Below are positions 1 through 8,148 of a stretch of DNA of 35,493 nt, one piece after another. Location: assembly GCA_028279765.1 (NCBI GenBank), contig JANQND010000016.1, positions 1-35,493 on the forward strand, read 5' to 3'. The first letter of the stretch is position 1. Each line of letters starts with the position of its first letter. The DNA comes from Candidatus Nanoarchaeia archaeon. GTDB taxonomy: Archaea > Nanobdellota > Nanobdellia > Woesearchaeales > WJIZ01. Under the pieces are notes generated by a model. That model searched no databases. It saw only the letters and a program-made list of their open reading frames with translations, and was not told where the DNA came from. The position numbers and the translations under genes were made by a program.

Positions 1-2095
1 TCCAACAAAGCGCACCGGCAAATTCGCAGAAGGAACCCCAAGTGTCTTCAAACCAGGTACAGTTGCCATCAGCGTTGCAGGTTTCATTGTTCGCATGCGC
101 AAAACAATTTGCACCGCTTCCGCCGCAATCAGAGCTTCCGAAACATTGCGAGTCGGCACAATCAATAGCGCTGTCATCGTCATCATCAATACCGTTCCAG
201 CAGATTTCCGTAGACCCTGAGGCAGGCTGGCAAAGCTGCTGGGTGTCTGACCAGGTACAGGCATTGTTACCGCCCCTGCCATTGCTTACACAGTTCGTGC
301 TATCATAACATTTATCGCAGGCATCAGCACAGGTTTTTTCTGACTTTTTGACGCACTGGCTCACTGTAGGATCCCACTTGCAACTTGCTGCACTTGCTGC
401 ACATTCTGTCTGGGCATTTGAAAGATGGGAGCACCCTGCACAGTCTGTTGAACAGTCTCCTGCAAGACCCAGCTTAATAGCCTCTGTCACACTACAGAAT
501 CCCAGGCCGTTAGGTGCATTAGAATCAGTTGTCCATTCGCATCCTACTTTGGAATTTTGGCAGGCAGTCTGTGCATCAGCAGCAGAATCCCATGCTGCAC
601 CGGTGTTCTTGTATTCGCAAGCATAGCATGCCTTGTTACAGTTCCTTTCCTGATCGAATTTTCTCTCGCATCGGCCTGAAGATACTGCATTCCCATTCGC
701 ATCGCAGTAGCTGTCGGTTAGCCACTGGCCGCCTGCTGCCTCACAAGTCTGCCGATTGTCAATTTCAATGAGCTTTGCCTGCCCTCCACCAAAGAAATCA
801 TCTGACTTGAACTGGCAGGCAGATGATGCAGCGTTCCACTCACAAGGGAGGAACCAGGGTGACCCTGCGATTTGGTTACAGAGCTGCTCATTATTGTATG
901 CATTATAATCTTCACAGTATGATGCCCCTTCCGGGAATTCTTCAATCTGATCCCAACAGGTTGTCTCGAAGGTTGAGGTGCAAGCTCCCTGCTGCCATTT
1001 GCAGCAGCTTCCCAGTACGGGAATATCATTACACATTGATTGCTGTGTAATGTTTTCGCACTGCACTCCCAGCGTATCAATACCGTTATCATTACATTCA
1101 TTGCTGGACCATTGACATCCTGTTACATTCGTACAGGCATTCTCTGATTGGTCAAAGACATAACATCCCGGGTTTACCGCATCAAAGATGCTGGTTCCCG
1201 CAGGATCAATACAGTGAGTGGAATTCCAGAAGCAGTGGAAAGTATCCAGGCAGTCTTTCTCAACAGTGAAGTCAGAGCAGGACGTTCCGAAGTTTTCCCA
1301 GCACCAGCCGCCGTTTGCCTCATAATTACAATTAAGACCATACGTATTATTTATGCAGGCGGATTCGTTCGCTGCGCCGCTTAAGGAGATATTATCGAAC
1401 TGCCAGCACTGAGGTGATTCGCACCAGCCGGCATTCGTGTCAGCTTCCCAATAGCACCCTTGTGCTGTACAAGTGGATTCATCCCCATGATTCCAACAGC
1501 CTTGCAGCTTACAGAAAGGGTCTACCCAAGTGCAGCCATTCGTTGATAAGCAGGTTTCGTTATCCCCATCATGATCTCCACAGGTAGATTCATAGCAATA
1601 GGAATATGTTGAATCCCAAACACAACCCTTCCCGGAATATCCTGTTTTATTTGCTGAGCATGTTGCCTGGGAAGTGTAGCTATTACAAGAGGTAGCATCA
1701 CAGAGCTGGGTTGATGCTGTCCATGTGCAAGTGAGGTTTAGAATATTCGTCTCGCAGGCGCTTTGGTTAGTGCCATCAAAACTTGGGCACCCAGCGCTCT
1801 CGCACCACCCATAGGCGTTCTGGGGAGTGTTCCAGATACAGCTTTGATTGATCGATGCGTTAGCATTGTTACATGCTGATTGCGTCTCAAAGTTCCAGCA
1901 GCCTTTTTGCTCGCAGTAAGACCCCCAGGAGTCCTGCTTCCATACACAACCCTCTGCTGCAGACTCGCAGTCAAATCCAGTAGTGTACGTGTAACACGCC
2001 GCTGCAACAGCAATACCTGCTGATAGGGTTAACACTACTAGTAATAGAATAGATTTAGAATTCACACTCCCACCTCTCTTGCACTTGTTTTTCAT
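1..2095 (-). CDS. Large Cys-rich repeat secreted/surface protein, 3' part off window
   Basis: Reading the minus strand from ATG 2095 gives an open frame with no stop to base 1 (about 698 codons), so the gene continues beyond the left edge. The N-terminus has charged residues, then a hydrophobic stretch at about residues 20-33 ending in Ala residues, which fits a signal peptide. The rest is exceptionally rich in Cys, Trp, Asn and small polar residues, with a loosely repeated unit of about 20-45 residues built on C...C.W...YC patterns and many Asn-X-Ser/Thr sequons. No known catalytic domain is recognised. The pattern suggests tandem small disulfide-stabilised modules on an exported, possibly cell-surface, protein. 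Near the distal end there is an Asp-rich run (about residues 639-650, with five Asp in six positions) like calcium-binding or MSCRAMM-type linkers. TATA-like sequences lie at about 2122-2133 and 2164-2174. Function is unknown; export is a confident inference, adhesion is speculation. Confidence 0.85.
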   Translation of the reverse strand, partial: MKNKCKRGGSVNSKSILLLVVLTLSAGIAVAAACYTYTTGFDCESAAEGCVWKQDSWGSYCEQKGCWNFETQSACNNANASINQSCIWNTPQNAYGWCESAGCPSFDGTNQSACETNILNLTCTWTASTQLCDATSCNSYTSQATCSANKTGYSGKGCVWDSTYSYCYESTCGDHDGDNETCLSTNGCTWVDPFCKLQGCWNHGDESTCTAQGCYWEADTNAGWCESPQCWQFDNISLSGAANESACINNTYGLNCNYEANGGWCWENFGTSCSDFTVEKDCLDTFHCFWNSTHCIDPAGTSIFDAVNPGCYVFDQSENACTNVTGCQWSSNECNDNGIDTLGVQCENITQQSMCNDIPVLGSCCKWQQGACTSTFETTCWDQIEEFPEGASYCEDYNAYNNEQLCNQIAGSPWFLPCEWNAASSACQFKSDDFFGGGQAKLIEIDNRQTCEAAGGQWLTDSYCDANGNAVSSGRCERKFDQERNCNKACYACEYKNTGAAWDSAADAQTACQNSKVGCEWTTDSNAPNGLGFCSVTEAIKLGLAGDCSTDCAGCSHLSNAQTECAASAASCKWDPTVSQCVKKSEKTCADACDKCYDSTNCVSNGRGGNNACTWSDTQQLCQPASGSTEICWNGIDDDDDSAIDCADSQCFGSSDCGGSGANCFAHANNETCNADGNCTWFEDTWGSFCEFAGALCW

Positions 2096-2204
2096 TTATG
2101 ATAAAAATTATCATCCTGCCTATAGTATAGTATATAGACTAAATAGTTCCCCTGATTTTACAGTTATATAAAGATTTTGTTTTGAGTATTCAAATGAGTG
2201 AGAA

Positions 2205-2552
2205 TCATTCCTGCTTTTCTTCTTCTCCTTCTTCCGGGTTTTCATCTTCTTTTATCTCTTCCTGAGGGGGTTCTTCAACGATTTCTTCTTCCAGGCCTAA
2301 TTGAACCTTGATTTTATGCAGGGTTTTTTCGCTGCCTGGCTTGCAGAGATCCAGCTCTTCTTTCTGATCAATAATGCTCTTTGCATAGAGGTTGCATGTG
2401 TAGCCGCACACGCCGCAGTCTGTCCCGGGAAGATTTTTTTCTAGGGATGCTGTTTTCGGATGTTTCCAGATCCTGCAGTTTTCTCTGGTTAGCTTTAGTA
2501 AGAATACCAGGACAAGCATGAAAAAAAGGAGTAAGAGAATGCCCGCTATCAT
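2205..2552 (-). CDS. rnfB: Short RnfB-like subunit (membrane anchor plus 4Fe-4S domain only)
   Basis: A protein of 115 aa. Residues 1-20 are one hydrophobic helix, followed by a Cys domain: a GTDCGVCGYTC block at about residues 44-54 and a fourth Cys near residue 71. This matches the small iron-sulfur domain at the N-terminus of RnfB, the subunit that passes electrons from ferredoxin into the Rnf membrane complex. The third Cys is spaced CX2CX3C rather than the usual CX2CX4C. Full RnfB continues with 2 to 6 ferredoxin-like clusters; here the chain ends in a Glu/Lys-rich tail of about 30 residues, so those clusters are absent. It overlaps the 3' end of rnfA by 4 nt (ATGA), so the two are translationally coupled. 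Assignment to RnfB is good from motif plus context; electron partners cannot be inferred. Confidence 0.82.
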   Translation of the reverse strand: MIAGILLLLFFMLVLVFLLKLTRENCRIWKHPKTASLEKNLPGTDCGVCGYTCNLYAKSIIDQKEELDLCKPGSEKTLHKIKVQLGLEEEIVEEPPQEEIKEDENPEEGEEEKQE

Positions 2553-3097
2553 GGTGCTAACCCTCCAAATCCCATCAGCGCCATCGCAAGAACTGCTGCA
2601 ATGATAAATGCTAAAGGAAGACCTTTAAATGGCTCGGGGATGTGCATTGTTTCTGTCTTTTCCCGTATAGAGGACATGATTAAGAGTACAAGAATAAATC
2701 CCACACCAGCTCCTGCCGATGCTATAAGGGAATGTATGAGAGAATAATTTTCTTCAGTGGTCAGGAAGGCTATGCCTACTATGGCACAGTTGGTTGCCAG
2801 GATTGGAAAGTATATCCCTATGGCGCTATGAATCTTCTCAAAGTATTTGTGCATGATGAGATCAAGTATTTCTATGAGAATCGCTAAAGTGAAAATAAAA
2901 ATAATGATGGTGAGGTTTTCCAGTCCAAATGGTTTTAGGAAGAGATGATAGATGCTCCAACTTACGGCGGAAGAGAAGACCATCAATGCTGCTGCTGCGA
3001 GCCCGAACATTCCTGCTGATTTGATGTTTTTTGAGATTCCTAAAAAAGGACATACTCCGAGGAATTTAACTAGTACGATGTTATTCACCAGCATCAT
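2549..3097 (-). CDS. rnfA: Rnf complex integral membrane subunit RnfA
   Basis: A 182-aa polytopic membrane protein with about six hydrophobic segments, close to the ~190 aa of RnfA/NqrE. RnfA and RnfE form an inverted-topology pair in the membrane that holds a [2Fe-2S] cluster through two Cys from each subunit. Both expected Cys are present here: Cys16 in the first helix (FLGVCPFLG) and Cys104 in the matching half-repeat (ATNCAIVG). This argues the electron path across the membrane is intact. It lies 23 nt downstream of rnfE and overlaps rnfB, in the order E-A-B found in bacterial rnf operons. In known complexes ferredoxin oxidation is coupled to Na+ or H+ transport; which ion is used here cannot be told. 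Confidence 0.93.
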   Translation of the reverse strand: MMLVNNIVLVKFLGVCPFLGISKNIKSAGMFGLAAAALMVFSSAVSWSIYHLFLKPFGLENLTIIIFIFTLAILIEILDLIMHKYFEKIHSAIGIYFPILATNCAIVGIAFLTTEENYSLIHSLIASAGAGVGFILVLLIMSSIREKTETMHIPEPFKGLPLAFIIAAVLAMALMGFGGLAP

Positions 3098-3120
3098 GCT
3101 CAGGAATAGGGCTAGAAGTT

Positions 3121-3909
3121 CTATTTTTTCTCACCTTCCTCTTCTTCTTCTTTTTTCTTTTGCTCTTCGAGCTTTTTTCTTTCTGCCTCTTTTTTCTCTT
3201 TTCTTTCTTTGAGGATCTGCTGTAGTTTTTGGATTCCTGTGTTTGTGATGTTTGTTAGAGCGATGAGGAGTGCTATGGTGAGAAGTGCGCCTGGTGCCAG
3301 CAGGAAGAAAGGAATAGGATGAGTTATCTGGAAGAGAATTTCGCTGTTCAGTGTTAATTGCGTTGTTCCCAGAAGCTCTCTTATGGAACTGATAACTATT
3401 AAGATAATAGAAAACCCTGCGCTTAATCCCAGCGCGTCTAAGAATGCTCTTGGTGGCGATGTTTGGTTAGAGTGATATTGGACTCTTCCTAATATGATGC
3501 AATTGACTGCAATAAGCGGGAAATAAATACTCAGGTTTTCTAAGTGATTAGGGTAGTCTCTTTGCATAATGATGGATACTGCGGTAGTGAAGATTGCAAC
3601 AATGGTGATGTAGAGAATTTTTTTGTAATCCTTTGGTGCCTGCTCCCCTATTGTTGATATGAGCGTTGCTGATGCTACAAAGACTACTGCAAATGCTGCA
3701 CCCATTGCTATCGCATTGTCCAGAGTAGTAGTTACTGCCAGCGCCGGGCAGAAGCCTAACAGGAGTACAAATAAAGGATTGTTTTTGAGTACTCCTCTGG
3801 TTGCCTCGCTACCGTAATCTGTAATAAAATGGTACCCTGCTTTTACTTTATCGGTTATGGGCTTTGGGATTAATGGTTCTTCTTCTGGTTCTTCTTCGTC
3901 TTCTGCCAT
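3121..3909 (-). CDS. rnfE: Rnf complex integral membrane subunit RnfE
   Basis: A 262-aa protein from the ATG at 3909; an in-frame ATG 12 codons upstream at 3945 would add a stretch lying inside the foldable element upstream and is less likely. Residues 1-18 are very acidic, then comes the RnfE/NqrD membrane domain with about six helices. Cys54 (LLGFCPALAV) and Cys137 (IAVNCIILG) are the two expected ligands of the intramembrane [2Fe-2S] cluster shared with RnfA. The last ~45 residues are a highly charged Lys/Glu coiled tail not typical of bacterial RnfE (usually 200-230 aa). The gene is preceded by a 107-nt inverted-repeat element instead of the usual rnfG. Assignment is firm; the function of both charged tails is unknown. 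Confidence 0.92.
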   Translation of the reverse strand: MAEDEEEPEEEPLIPKPITDKVKAGYHFITDYGSEATRGVLKNNPLFVLLLGFCPALAVTTTLDNAIAMGAAFAVVFVASATLISTIGEQAPKDYKKILYITIVAIFTTAVSIIMQRDYPNHLENLSIYFPLIAVNCIILGRVQYHSNQTSPPRAFLDALGLSAGFSIILIVISSIRELLGTTQLTLNSEILFQITHPIPFFLLAPGALLTIALLIALTNITNTGIQKLQQILKERKEKKEAERKKLEEQKKKEEEEEGEKK

Positions 3910-3929
3910 TTTAGTTATTGTTTTTAGGC

Positions 3930-4036
3930 TTGAAAACAACAACAACGAGGGCGGCAGACGGATTTCTTCGAAACCCTACCAACCATCCCGAAGGGAGCAA
4001 CCCCTGACCGGTCTGCGCCAAAGTTGTTGTTTTCAA
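3930..4036 (-). ncRNA. Foldable RNA element between rnfD and rnfE
   Basis: A perfect 14-bp inverted repeat (3930-3943 with 4023-4036) closes the element and includes the rnfD stop codon. Inside it, 3950-3959 pairs with 4011-4019 with one bulged base, and two hairpins follow: 3960-3966 with 3970-3976, and 3986-3989 with 3993-3996. The pair 3962/3974 is A/C on the plus strand but G-U on the minus strand, so folding favours the mRNA sense strand. It could be a processing or stability element, a translational regulator of rnfE, a relic insertion or a free RNA. No known riboswitch class is recognised. Confidence 0.6.
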
Positions 4037-4983
4037 TCTTGCATTTCATTCAATTTTTCTCCAGCTATTTTGTCGAGTAAGGGAGATAGGGCATTCATGA
4101 AAAGGATAGCAAAGAATACCGCTTCAAGGGGACTACTATATACTCTGATGAGCATAGTTAATAGGCCACATCCGATTCCGTAGGTTATCTTTGCTGAGTT
4201 TTTTTGAGAAGTTGTAGAGAATGTCGGTGCGAGAAAAAATGCGCCAAGGAGTAATGAGCCAGTTAGCAAATGGTATAGGGGGTTGTGGTTCATGAAAAGA
4301 GAGAATATCGCTATGGTGGCAAGGTAGAGCAAGGGTATTTTGAAATCAATTACTCTTGCAAAGATAAGGATTACTCCGCCGATGAGAATGACGAGTGCAT
4401 TCACCTCGCCAATAAGTCCGGATACGTTTTCAAAGAACAGAAAGGATAATGCTGATGCGCTGTCTTCAAAAAGAATGAGAAATGCCTGCTGTCCTTTGGT
4501 GAGCAGTACAGTAAGCGGCGAGGCTGCGGGAACACCATCGGGCCATATGGTTTGTGAGAATATCGCGGGATAGGATATACTCAAGAATACCCTTGCTAGT
4601 AATACGGGATGAAATATGGTGTTTTTTGATCCCCCAAAGACCGCTATTCCTAGAGTGATAGCTATGAATGCCCCGAACATTGGCATCCAGAGTGGTGCGG
4701 TGTGGGGAAGGAGCAGACCGAGCAGGAGCCCTGTTACTACGGCTGCTCCTTGTTCGCGATAGAAGGGAATTTTCCTTAGAATATTACATCCTGCCTGGGT
4801 GAGCATTGCCGTGCTCAGGCTTAAGGTCACGACCAGCGCGGATCGCAGCCCAAAGTACTGCATTCCAATAATGAAAGAAGGGATAAGCGCAGCAACAACG
4901 AGCCACATTTTTCGATTGATTTTTTCTGAGAGAAATAAGTGCAGGGCTGACGCATGCACCTCTTTTTCTAACTTCTCATCCAT
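4033..4983 (-). CDS. rnfD: Rnf complex membrane subunit RnfD
   Basis: A 316-aa polytopic protein of the RnfD/NqrB family with about nine hydrophobic helices after a short charged N-terminus. Family hallmarks include the early PHTAPLW segment and FHPVLLARVFL. RnfD normally carries FMN linked covalently to the Thr of an SGAT-like motif inside a DGVxGATPL context. Here residues 149-157 read DGVPAASPL, so the acceptor Thr is a Ser (155) and the preceding Ser-Gly is lost. Canonical flavinylation is therefore doubtful. It is first in the cluster D-E-A-B; rnfC and rnfG, the other flavin and NADH-handling subunits, are not adjacent. A TATA-like box lies about 25 nt upstream of the ATG, so the transcript is probably leaderless. 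Confidence 0.88.
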   Translation of the reverse strand: MDEKLEKEVHASALHLFLSEKINRKMWLVVAALIPSFIIGMQYFGLRSALVVTLSLSTAMLTQAGCNILRKIPFYREQGAAVVTGLLLGLLLPHTAPLWMPMFGAFIAITLGIAVFGGSKNTIFHPVLLARVFLSISYPAIFSQTIWPDGVPAASPLTVLLTKGQQAFLILFEDSASALSFLFFENVSGLIGEVNALVILIGGVILIFARVIDFKIPLLYLATIAIFSLFMNHNPLYHLLTGSLLLGAFFLAPTFSTTSQKNSAKITYGIGCGLLTMLIRVYSSPLEAVFFAILFMNALSPLLDKIAGEKLNEMQD

Positions 4984-5003
4984 AGAGCGAATTTTGAAAA
5001 TGA

Positions 5004-5082
5004 GGCTTATAAATATTGTGGGGATGCGACTTTACACCTACTCATCCCCTTTATGTCCACAATTTAAAGATAGATTTATATC
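5004..5082. promoter_or_regulatory. Divergent archaeal promoters for rnfD and the 5105 gene
   Basis: Minus strand: ATATTTATAAGCC at about 5003-5015, roughly 25 nt before the rnfD ATG at 4983. Plus strand: AGATTTATATCTT at about 5070-5082, the same distance before ATG 5105. Neither start has a Shine-Dalgarno sequence, so both mRNAs are probably leaderless. Confidence 0.6.
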
Positions 5083-5104
5083 TTTGTGCCCATAACTCTT
5101 CCCT

Positions 5105-6823
5105 ATGGTCTATACAGAAGTGCAAGTAAAGAATAATAAGAAGTATTATTATCGTACGTTGAGCATTCGAGAAGGAAAAAAGTTCAGAAAGTTCCGCATA
5201 TACTTAGGTTCTGATTTAAGCAAGCGCGAGCTTTCTCAAAAGGAGCAGGAAGCAAACCTCATCATCCAGTCGCAGTCTGGAAAAGAGAGAAAAATTAATT
5301 CTGAAATTGCTATGGGAGAAATACTTCGAACTAAATGGATTGTGCACCATAACCGATCAAGCCTTATTTCTATGTTAACTGGCGGAAGCTTGTTTGATGT
5401 TTTCAATACCGGTTTTTTCCCCTTATTTGGAGACTCACATAATCAACTTTTAATGGTGTATAACAAAGGGAAAACAATGGTAGGCTATCCAGAGAAAAAA
5501 GTAGAAAAGATCGGCAAGATCGCCTTTAATCAGCTTTTTGTGGATCCGAAAATAATGGAGAAATACCATAAAATCTTTGATTCGAAGTCAAAAGAGTTAC
5601 TGGTATTTCTTAAAAAGAAAAGCGCGCAGAAATTATCAGAGAGAGAAATTGTAAGAGCGTATTCAAAGTATTGCAAACTGTATAAAGATTCCTGTATTTG
5701 GGGTGAGCCTTTCCCATCAGCAGTGTATGAAGAACTAACAACCTACCTGGAGAACCTTCTGAAGAGTGCAGTCAGTGATGAGAAAAAGCGTCTTGCCTTG
5801 TTTACCCTGCTTATTACTCCCCGTGATTATTCATTTATCAGCAGAGAAGAAAAGGAGCTCAATGAGATAGTATTGGAGATAAAAAAAGATAAGGATGCAG
5901 TCTCATTATTTAGCAAAAATCTCTACAGCATTCTTGATGAGATTAAAAAATATCCTGAGGTTTACCTACCCGTAGTTACCCATCAAAAGAGATATTTCTG
6001 GATCAGTTATGATTACTTTGGTAAGCCACTAGATATTTCATTTTTTGTAAAAAGGATCAAAGAGAAGCTTACGTTTCGATCCGAGCAGCAGATCATGAAT
6101 CTTAATGAGATTATTCAAAAGCAGGATAAAGAGTTTGAAAAATTGTTTAAGCGAGGTGCTATCACAAAAAAAGACTATGAGTTATTTATCTCAGCACAGC
6201 AAGCAACACTGCTTATGGATTACAAAAAAGAGATGTTCAGCAAGGCTCATTATTATGTGAACCTGATTTTGAAGCAGGCAGCGGAGATTGTAGGCATTCC
6301 TCTTGAAACGCTTATTTTTGCTCATAAAGATGAACTGCCTTCGGTATTGAGTGGAAAAATAAAACGAAATGGCTTATTGAAGAGAAAAGAGAAAAGCGCA
6401 TTTTATTTCAATAAGACAGGAATATGCGTATTTACTTCAAAAGATGTTGATGCCATCACTGATTATCTTGAATCGGGCAAGAAGCAAACTATTAAAGAAA
6501 TTTCAGGACGATGTGCAAGCCAGGGTACTGTTATTGGAAGGATCAGAATTGTCAGAAGTCTAAATCAGATTAATTCTATTAGGAGAGGTGAGATACTAGT
6601 CACTGGCATGACCACTCCGGAGTATCTAGTAGCCATGAAAAAGGCATCAGCGATTATAACCGATGAAGGAGGGATTACTTGTCATGCAGCCATTGTTTCA
6701 CGCGAACTTGGCATCCCCTGTATTGTCGGGACAAGAAATGCAACATCAATTCTGAATGATGGTGATTTGGTTGAACTGCATGCAGGCAATGGTGTGATTA
6801 AGATTCTGAAGAGTGAGAGGTAA
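5105..6823 (+). CDS. PEP-utilising enzyme mobile-domain protein without ATP-grasp domain
   Basis: A protein of 572 aa. The last ~90 residues form the phosphohistidine 'mobile' domain of PEP synthase/PPDK/enzyme I: GMTTPEYLVAMKKA, then GGITCHAAIVSRELGIPC with the phospho-accepting His at residue 527. No PEP-synthase nucleotide-binding domain or PEP-binding TIM barrel can be seen. Residues 1-50 (KYYYRTLSIREGKKFRKF) form a basic beta-rich segment resembling the N-terminal extension of some archaeal Fic-type and transposase-like proteins. The middle ~400 residues are helical and Lys/Glu-rich and are not recognised. It is likely a phosphotransfer or regulatory protein rather than a complete PEP synthase. 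It is monocistronic, divergent from rnfD, with its own TATA box. Function is uncertain; the C-terminal domain call is firm. Confidence 0.8.
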   Translation: MVYTEVQVKNNKKYYYRTLSIREGKKFRKFRIYLGSDLSKRELSQKEQEANLIIQSQSGKERKINSEIAMGEILRTKWIVHHNRSSLISMLTGGSLFDVFNTGFFPLFGDSHNQLLMVYNKGKTMVGYPEKKVEKIGKIAFNQLFVDPKIMEKYHKIFDSKSKELLVFLKKKSAQKLSEREIVRAYSKYCKLYKDSCIWGEPFPSAVYEELTTYLENLLKSAVSDEKKRLALFTLLITPRDYSFISREEKELNEIVLEIKKDKDAVSLFSKNLYSILDEIKKYPEVYLPVVTHQKRYFWISYDYFGKPLDISFFVKRIKEKLTFRSEQQIMNLNEIIQKQDKEFEKLFKRGAITKKDYELFISAQQATLLMDYKKEMFSKAHYYVNLILKQAAEIVGIPLETLIFAHKDELPSVLSGKIKRNGLLKRKEKSAFYFNKTGICVFTSKDVDAITDYLESGKKQTIKEISGRCASQGTVIGRIRIVRSLNQINSIRRGEILVTGMTTPEYLVAMKKASAIITDEGGITCHAAIVSRELGIPCIVGTRNATSILNDGDLVELHAGNGVIKILKSER

Positions 6824-6863
6824 GAATGATAAGAAGCATTGCGTGGAATAATAAAAAGAATTC

Positions 6864-7751
6864 TTACTCTTCTCTCATGCCCTGAAAAGCCAATAAATCC
6901 TCAGTGGTCAATTTCATCTTCTTCTTGATCTTTTCTTCCACAGAAATCTTTTTCTCTTCAAGAGCCTTTTCTTTTTTCTTTTCAGAATCCTTCTTTTTAA
7001 CCTGTTTTTCTTTGTCTACTTCACCGCTCAGCTCTCTGATCTCGGTGAGTTTTTGTCGAATGGTATTATTGAGTTCAGTGTATTTTTTCTTGTATTCAAT
7101 GAAATTCTTGAATGCATCTTCTTCTTTTTTCTTGAGCGTTTCGATCTCCTTGGATGCTTCAAGAACAGTTTCGTGCATCTGTTGGCTCTCTTTTGCCTGG
7201 TTCTGCACTTTGCGGTGTGACTCCTGTGCTGCCCGTTTTTTCTCGTCAATATCTTTTGACAAATCAGTGATGGATTTCACCACACTGGAGACCGATTGTG
7301 CTTCATTGAGCTTCTTTTTGAGCTCCTTGATGGTCTTCATGATCTTTTTCTCCTTATCAAAAGACATGGGCTCGGTTTCCATCTTGAACTCTAAGCTAGA
7401 AATCTGCTTAAGTATCTTGGTTGGATCATCAATGTTATGTTTCTTAAGAACCTGGTCGCGCTCTTTTTCCAGACCTTTAATTTGTGAGACGACTTTCTTC
7501 ACTTCCTGATTTTTCTGGTCGCGCTCAATCTTTTTTTGCTTTACTCCAGAAGTAAGAGAGTTCCTCTCTTTGCGCTTTTGCTTAATTTCGTCTATAAGGC
7601 TAGAAATACTCTTGGACAGCTCGGTTTTCTCGTTAAAGAAGGATTCCTTCTTTTCATTGATCGCAGTAAGTTCTACCTGAAGTTGTGAAATTTCTTTCTT
7701 TTTTTCAGATATTTTACTGAATAAATCGTTCTTCTCCTGGGCTGTCGGCAT
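6864..7751 (-). CDS. Archaeal coiled-coil protein (COG1340-like)
   Basis: A 295-aa protein that is almost entirely charged heptad-like sequence (Lys/Glu/Gln with regularly spaced Leu/Ile/Val), predicting long antiparallel coiled coils over about residues 8-120 and 140-255. It ends in a short conserved-looking tail, KLTTEDLLAFQGMREE. Length and composition fit the archaeal coiled-coil family COG1340, often encoded near ribosomal or translation genes. No enzymatic motif is seen. It is downstream of and on the same strand as the L1-L10-L12 operon, 52 nt from the end of rpl12, so read-through transcription is possible. Cellular role unknown. Confidence 0.75.
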   Translation of the reverse strand: MPTAQEKNDLFSKISEKKKEISQLQVELTAINEKKESFFNEKTELSKSISSLIDEIKQKRKERNSLTSGVKQKKIERDQKNQEVKKVVSQIKGLEKERDQVLKKHNIDDPTKILKQISSLEFKMETEPMSFDKEKKIMKTIKELKKKLNEAQSVSSVVKSITDLSKDIDEKKRAAQESHRKVQNQAKESQQMHETVLEASKEIETLKKKEEDAFKNFIEYKKKYTELNNTIRQKLTEIRELSGEVDKEKQVKKKDSEKKKEKALEEKKISVEEKIKKKMKLTTEDLLAFQGMREE

Positions 7752-7803
7752 AATGTGTCACGTGTTGTACAATAATAAAATAGGTTAAAAAAAGATAAAA
7801 AAA

Positions 7804-8124
7804 TTAACCGAATAGAGCGCCTAATCCTGCAGCGGCCTGCTCGTTAGACTTCTCTTCTTCTTTTGCTTTCTTCTCATCCGCTTTCTTGTCCTCTGCCTTA
7901 GAGTCTCCTCCTTGGTCAGCTGGAGCAGCGGCTGGAGCAGCAACAGCAACGGAAGCCTTTTCGATTGCCTCGTCAATATTTACTCCTTCAAGGCTCGCAA
8001 CAAGCGCTTTGATTCGTGCATCATCTGCAGCAACTCCTGCAGCTTCAAGCACCTTCTTAACGGTTGCCTCATCAACTTTACCACCCGCCTTGTGGATTAA
8101 CATTGCAGCATAAATGTATTCCAT
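7804..8124 (-). CDS. rpl12: Ribosomal protein L12/P1 (archaeal stalk protein)
   Basis: A 106-aa protein that starts [19 protein letters not shown], has an N-terminal helical dimerisation domain (about 1-58), an Ala/Pro hinge (about 62-75), a charged linker and the C-terminal GLGALFG. This is the full architecture of archaeal P1/L12, whose copies bind L10 and recruit translation GTPases through the C-terminal motif. It is the last gene of the L1-L10-L12 operon, 24 nt after the L10 stop, with a GGAGGT-type ribosome-binding site just before the ATG. The hinge is short, but all key parts are there. Confidence 0.96.
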   Translation of the reverse strand: MEYIYAAMLIHKAGGKVDEATVKKVLEAAGVAADDARIKALVASLEGVNIDEAIEKASVAVAAPAAAPADQGGDSKAEDKKADEKKAKEEEKSNEQAAAGLGALFG

Positions 8125-8148
8125 TTTTCATACCTCCATAAGTATTAT

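Noticed and set aside
718-1101. Several open frames on both strands within 42-2013
   Set aside because: They are out of phase with the continuous minus-strand frame from 2095 to the left edge, which has a signal peptide and regular Cys units throughout.
1480-1560. Possible repeats as DNA-level tandem repeats in the Cys-rich gene
   Set aside because: Similarity is only at protein pattern level; no near-identical DNA repeats were seen.
6904-7509. 201-codon plus-strand frame
   Set aside because: It is antisense to the coiled-coil gene; its Phe/Ser-rich composition is just the complement of Lys/Glu codons.
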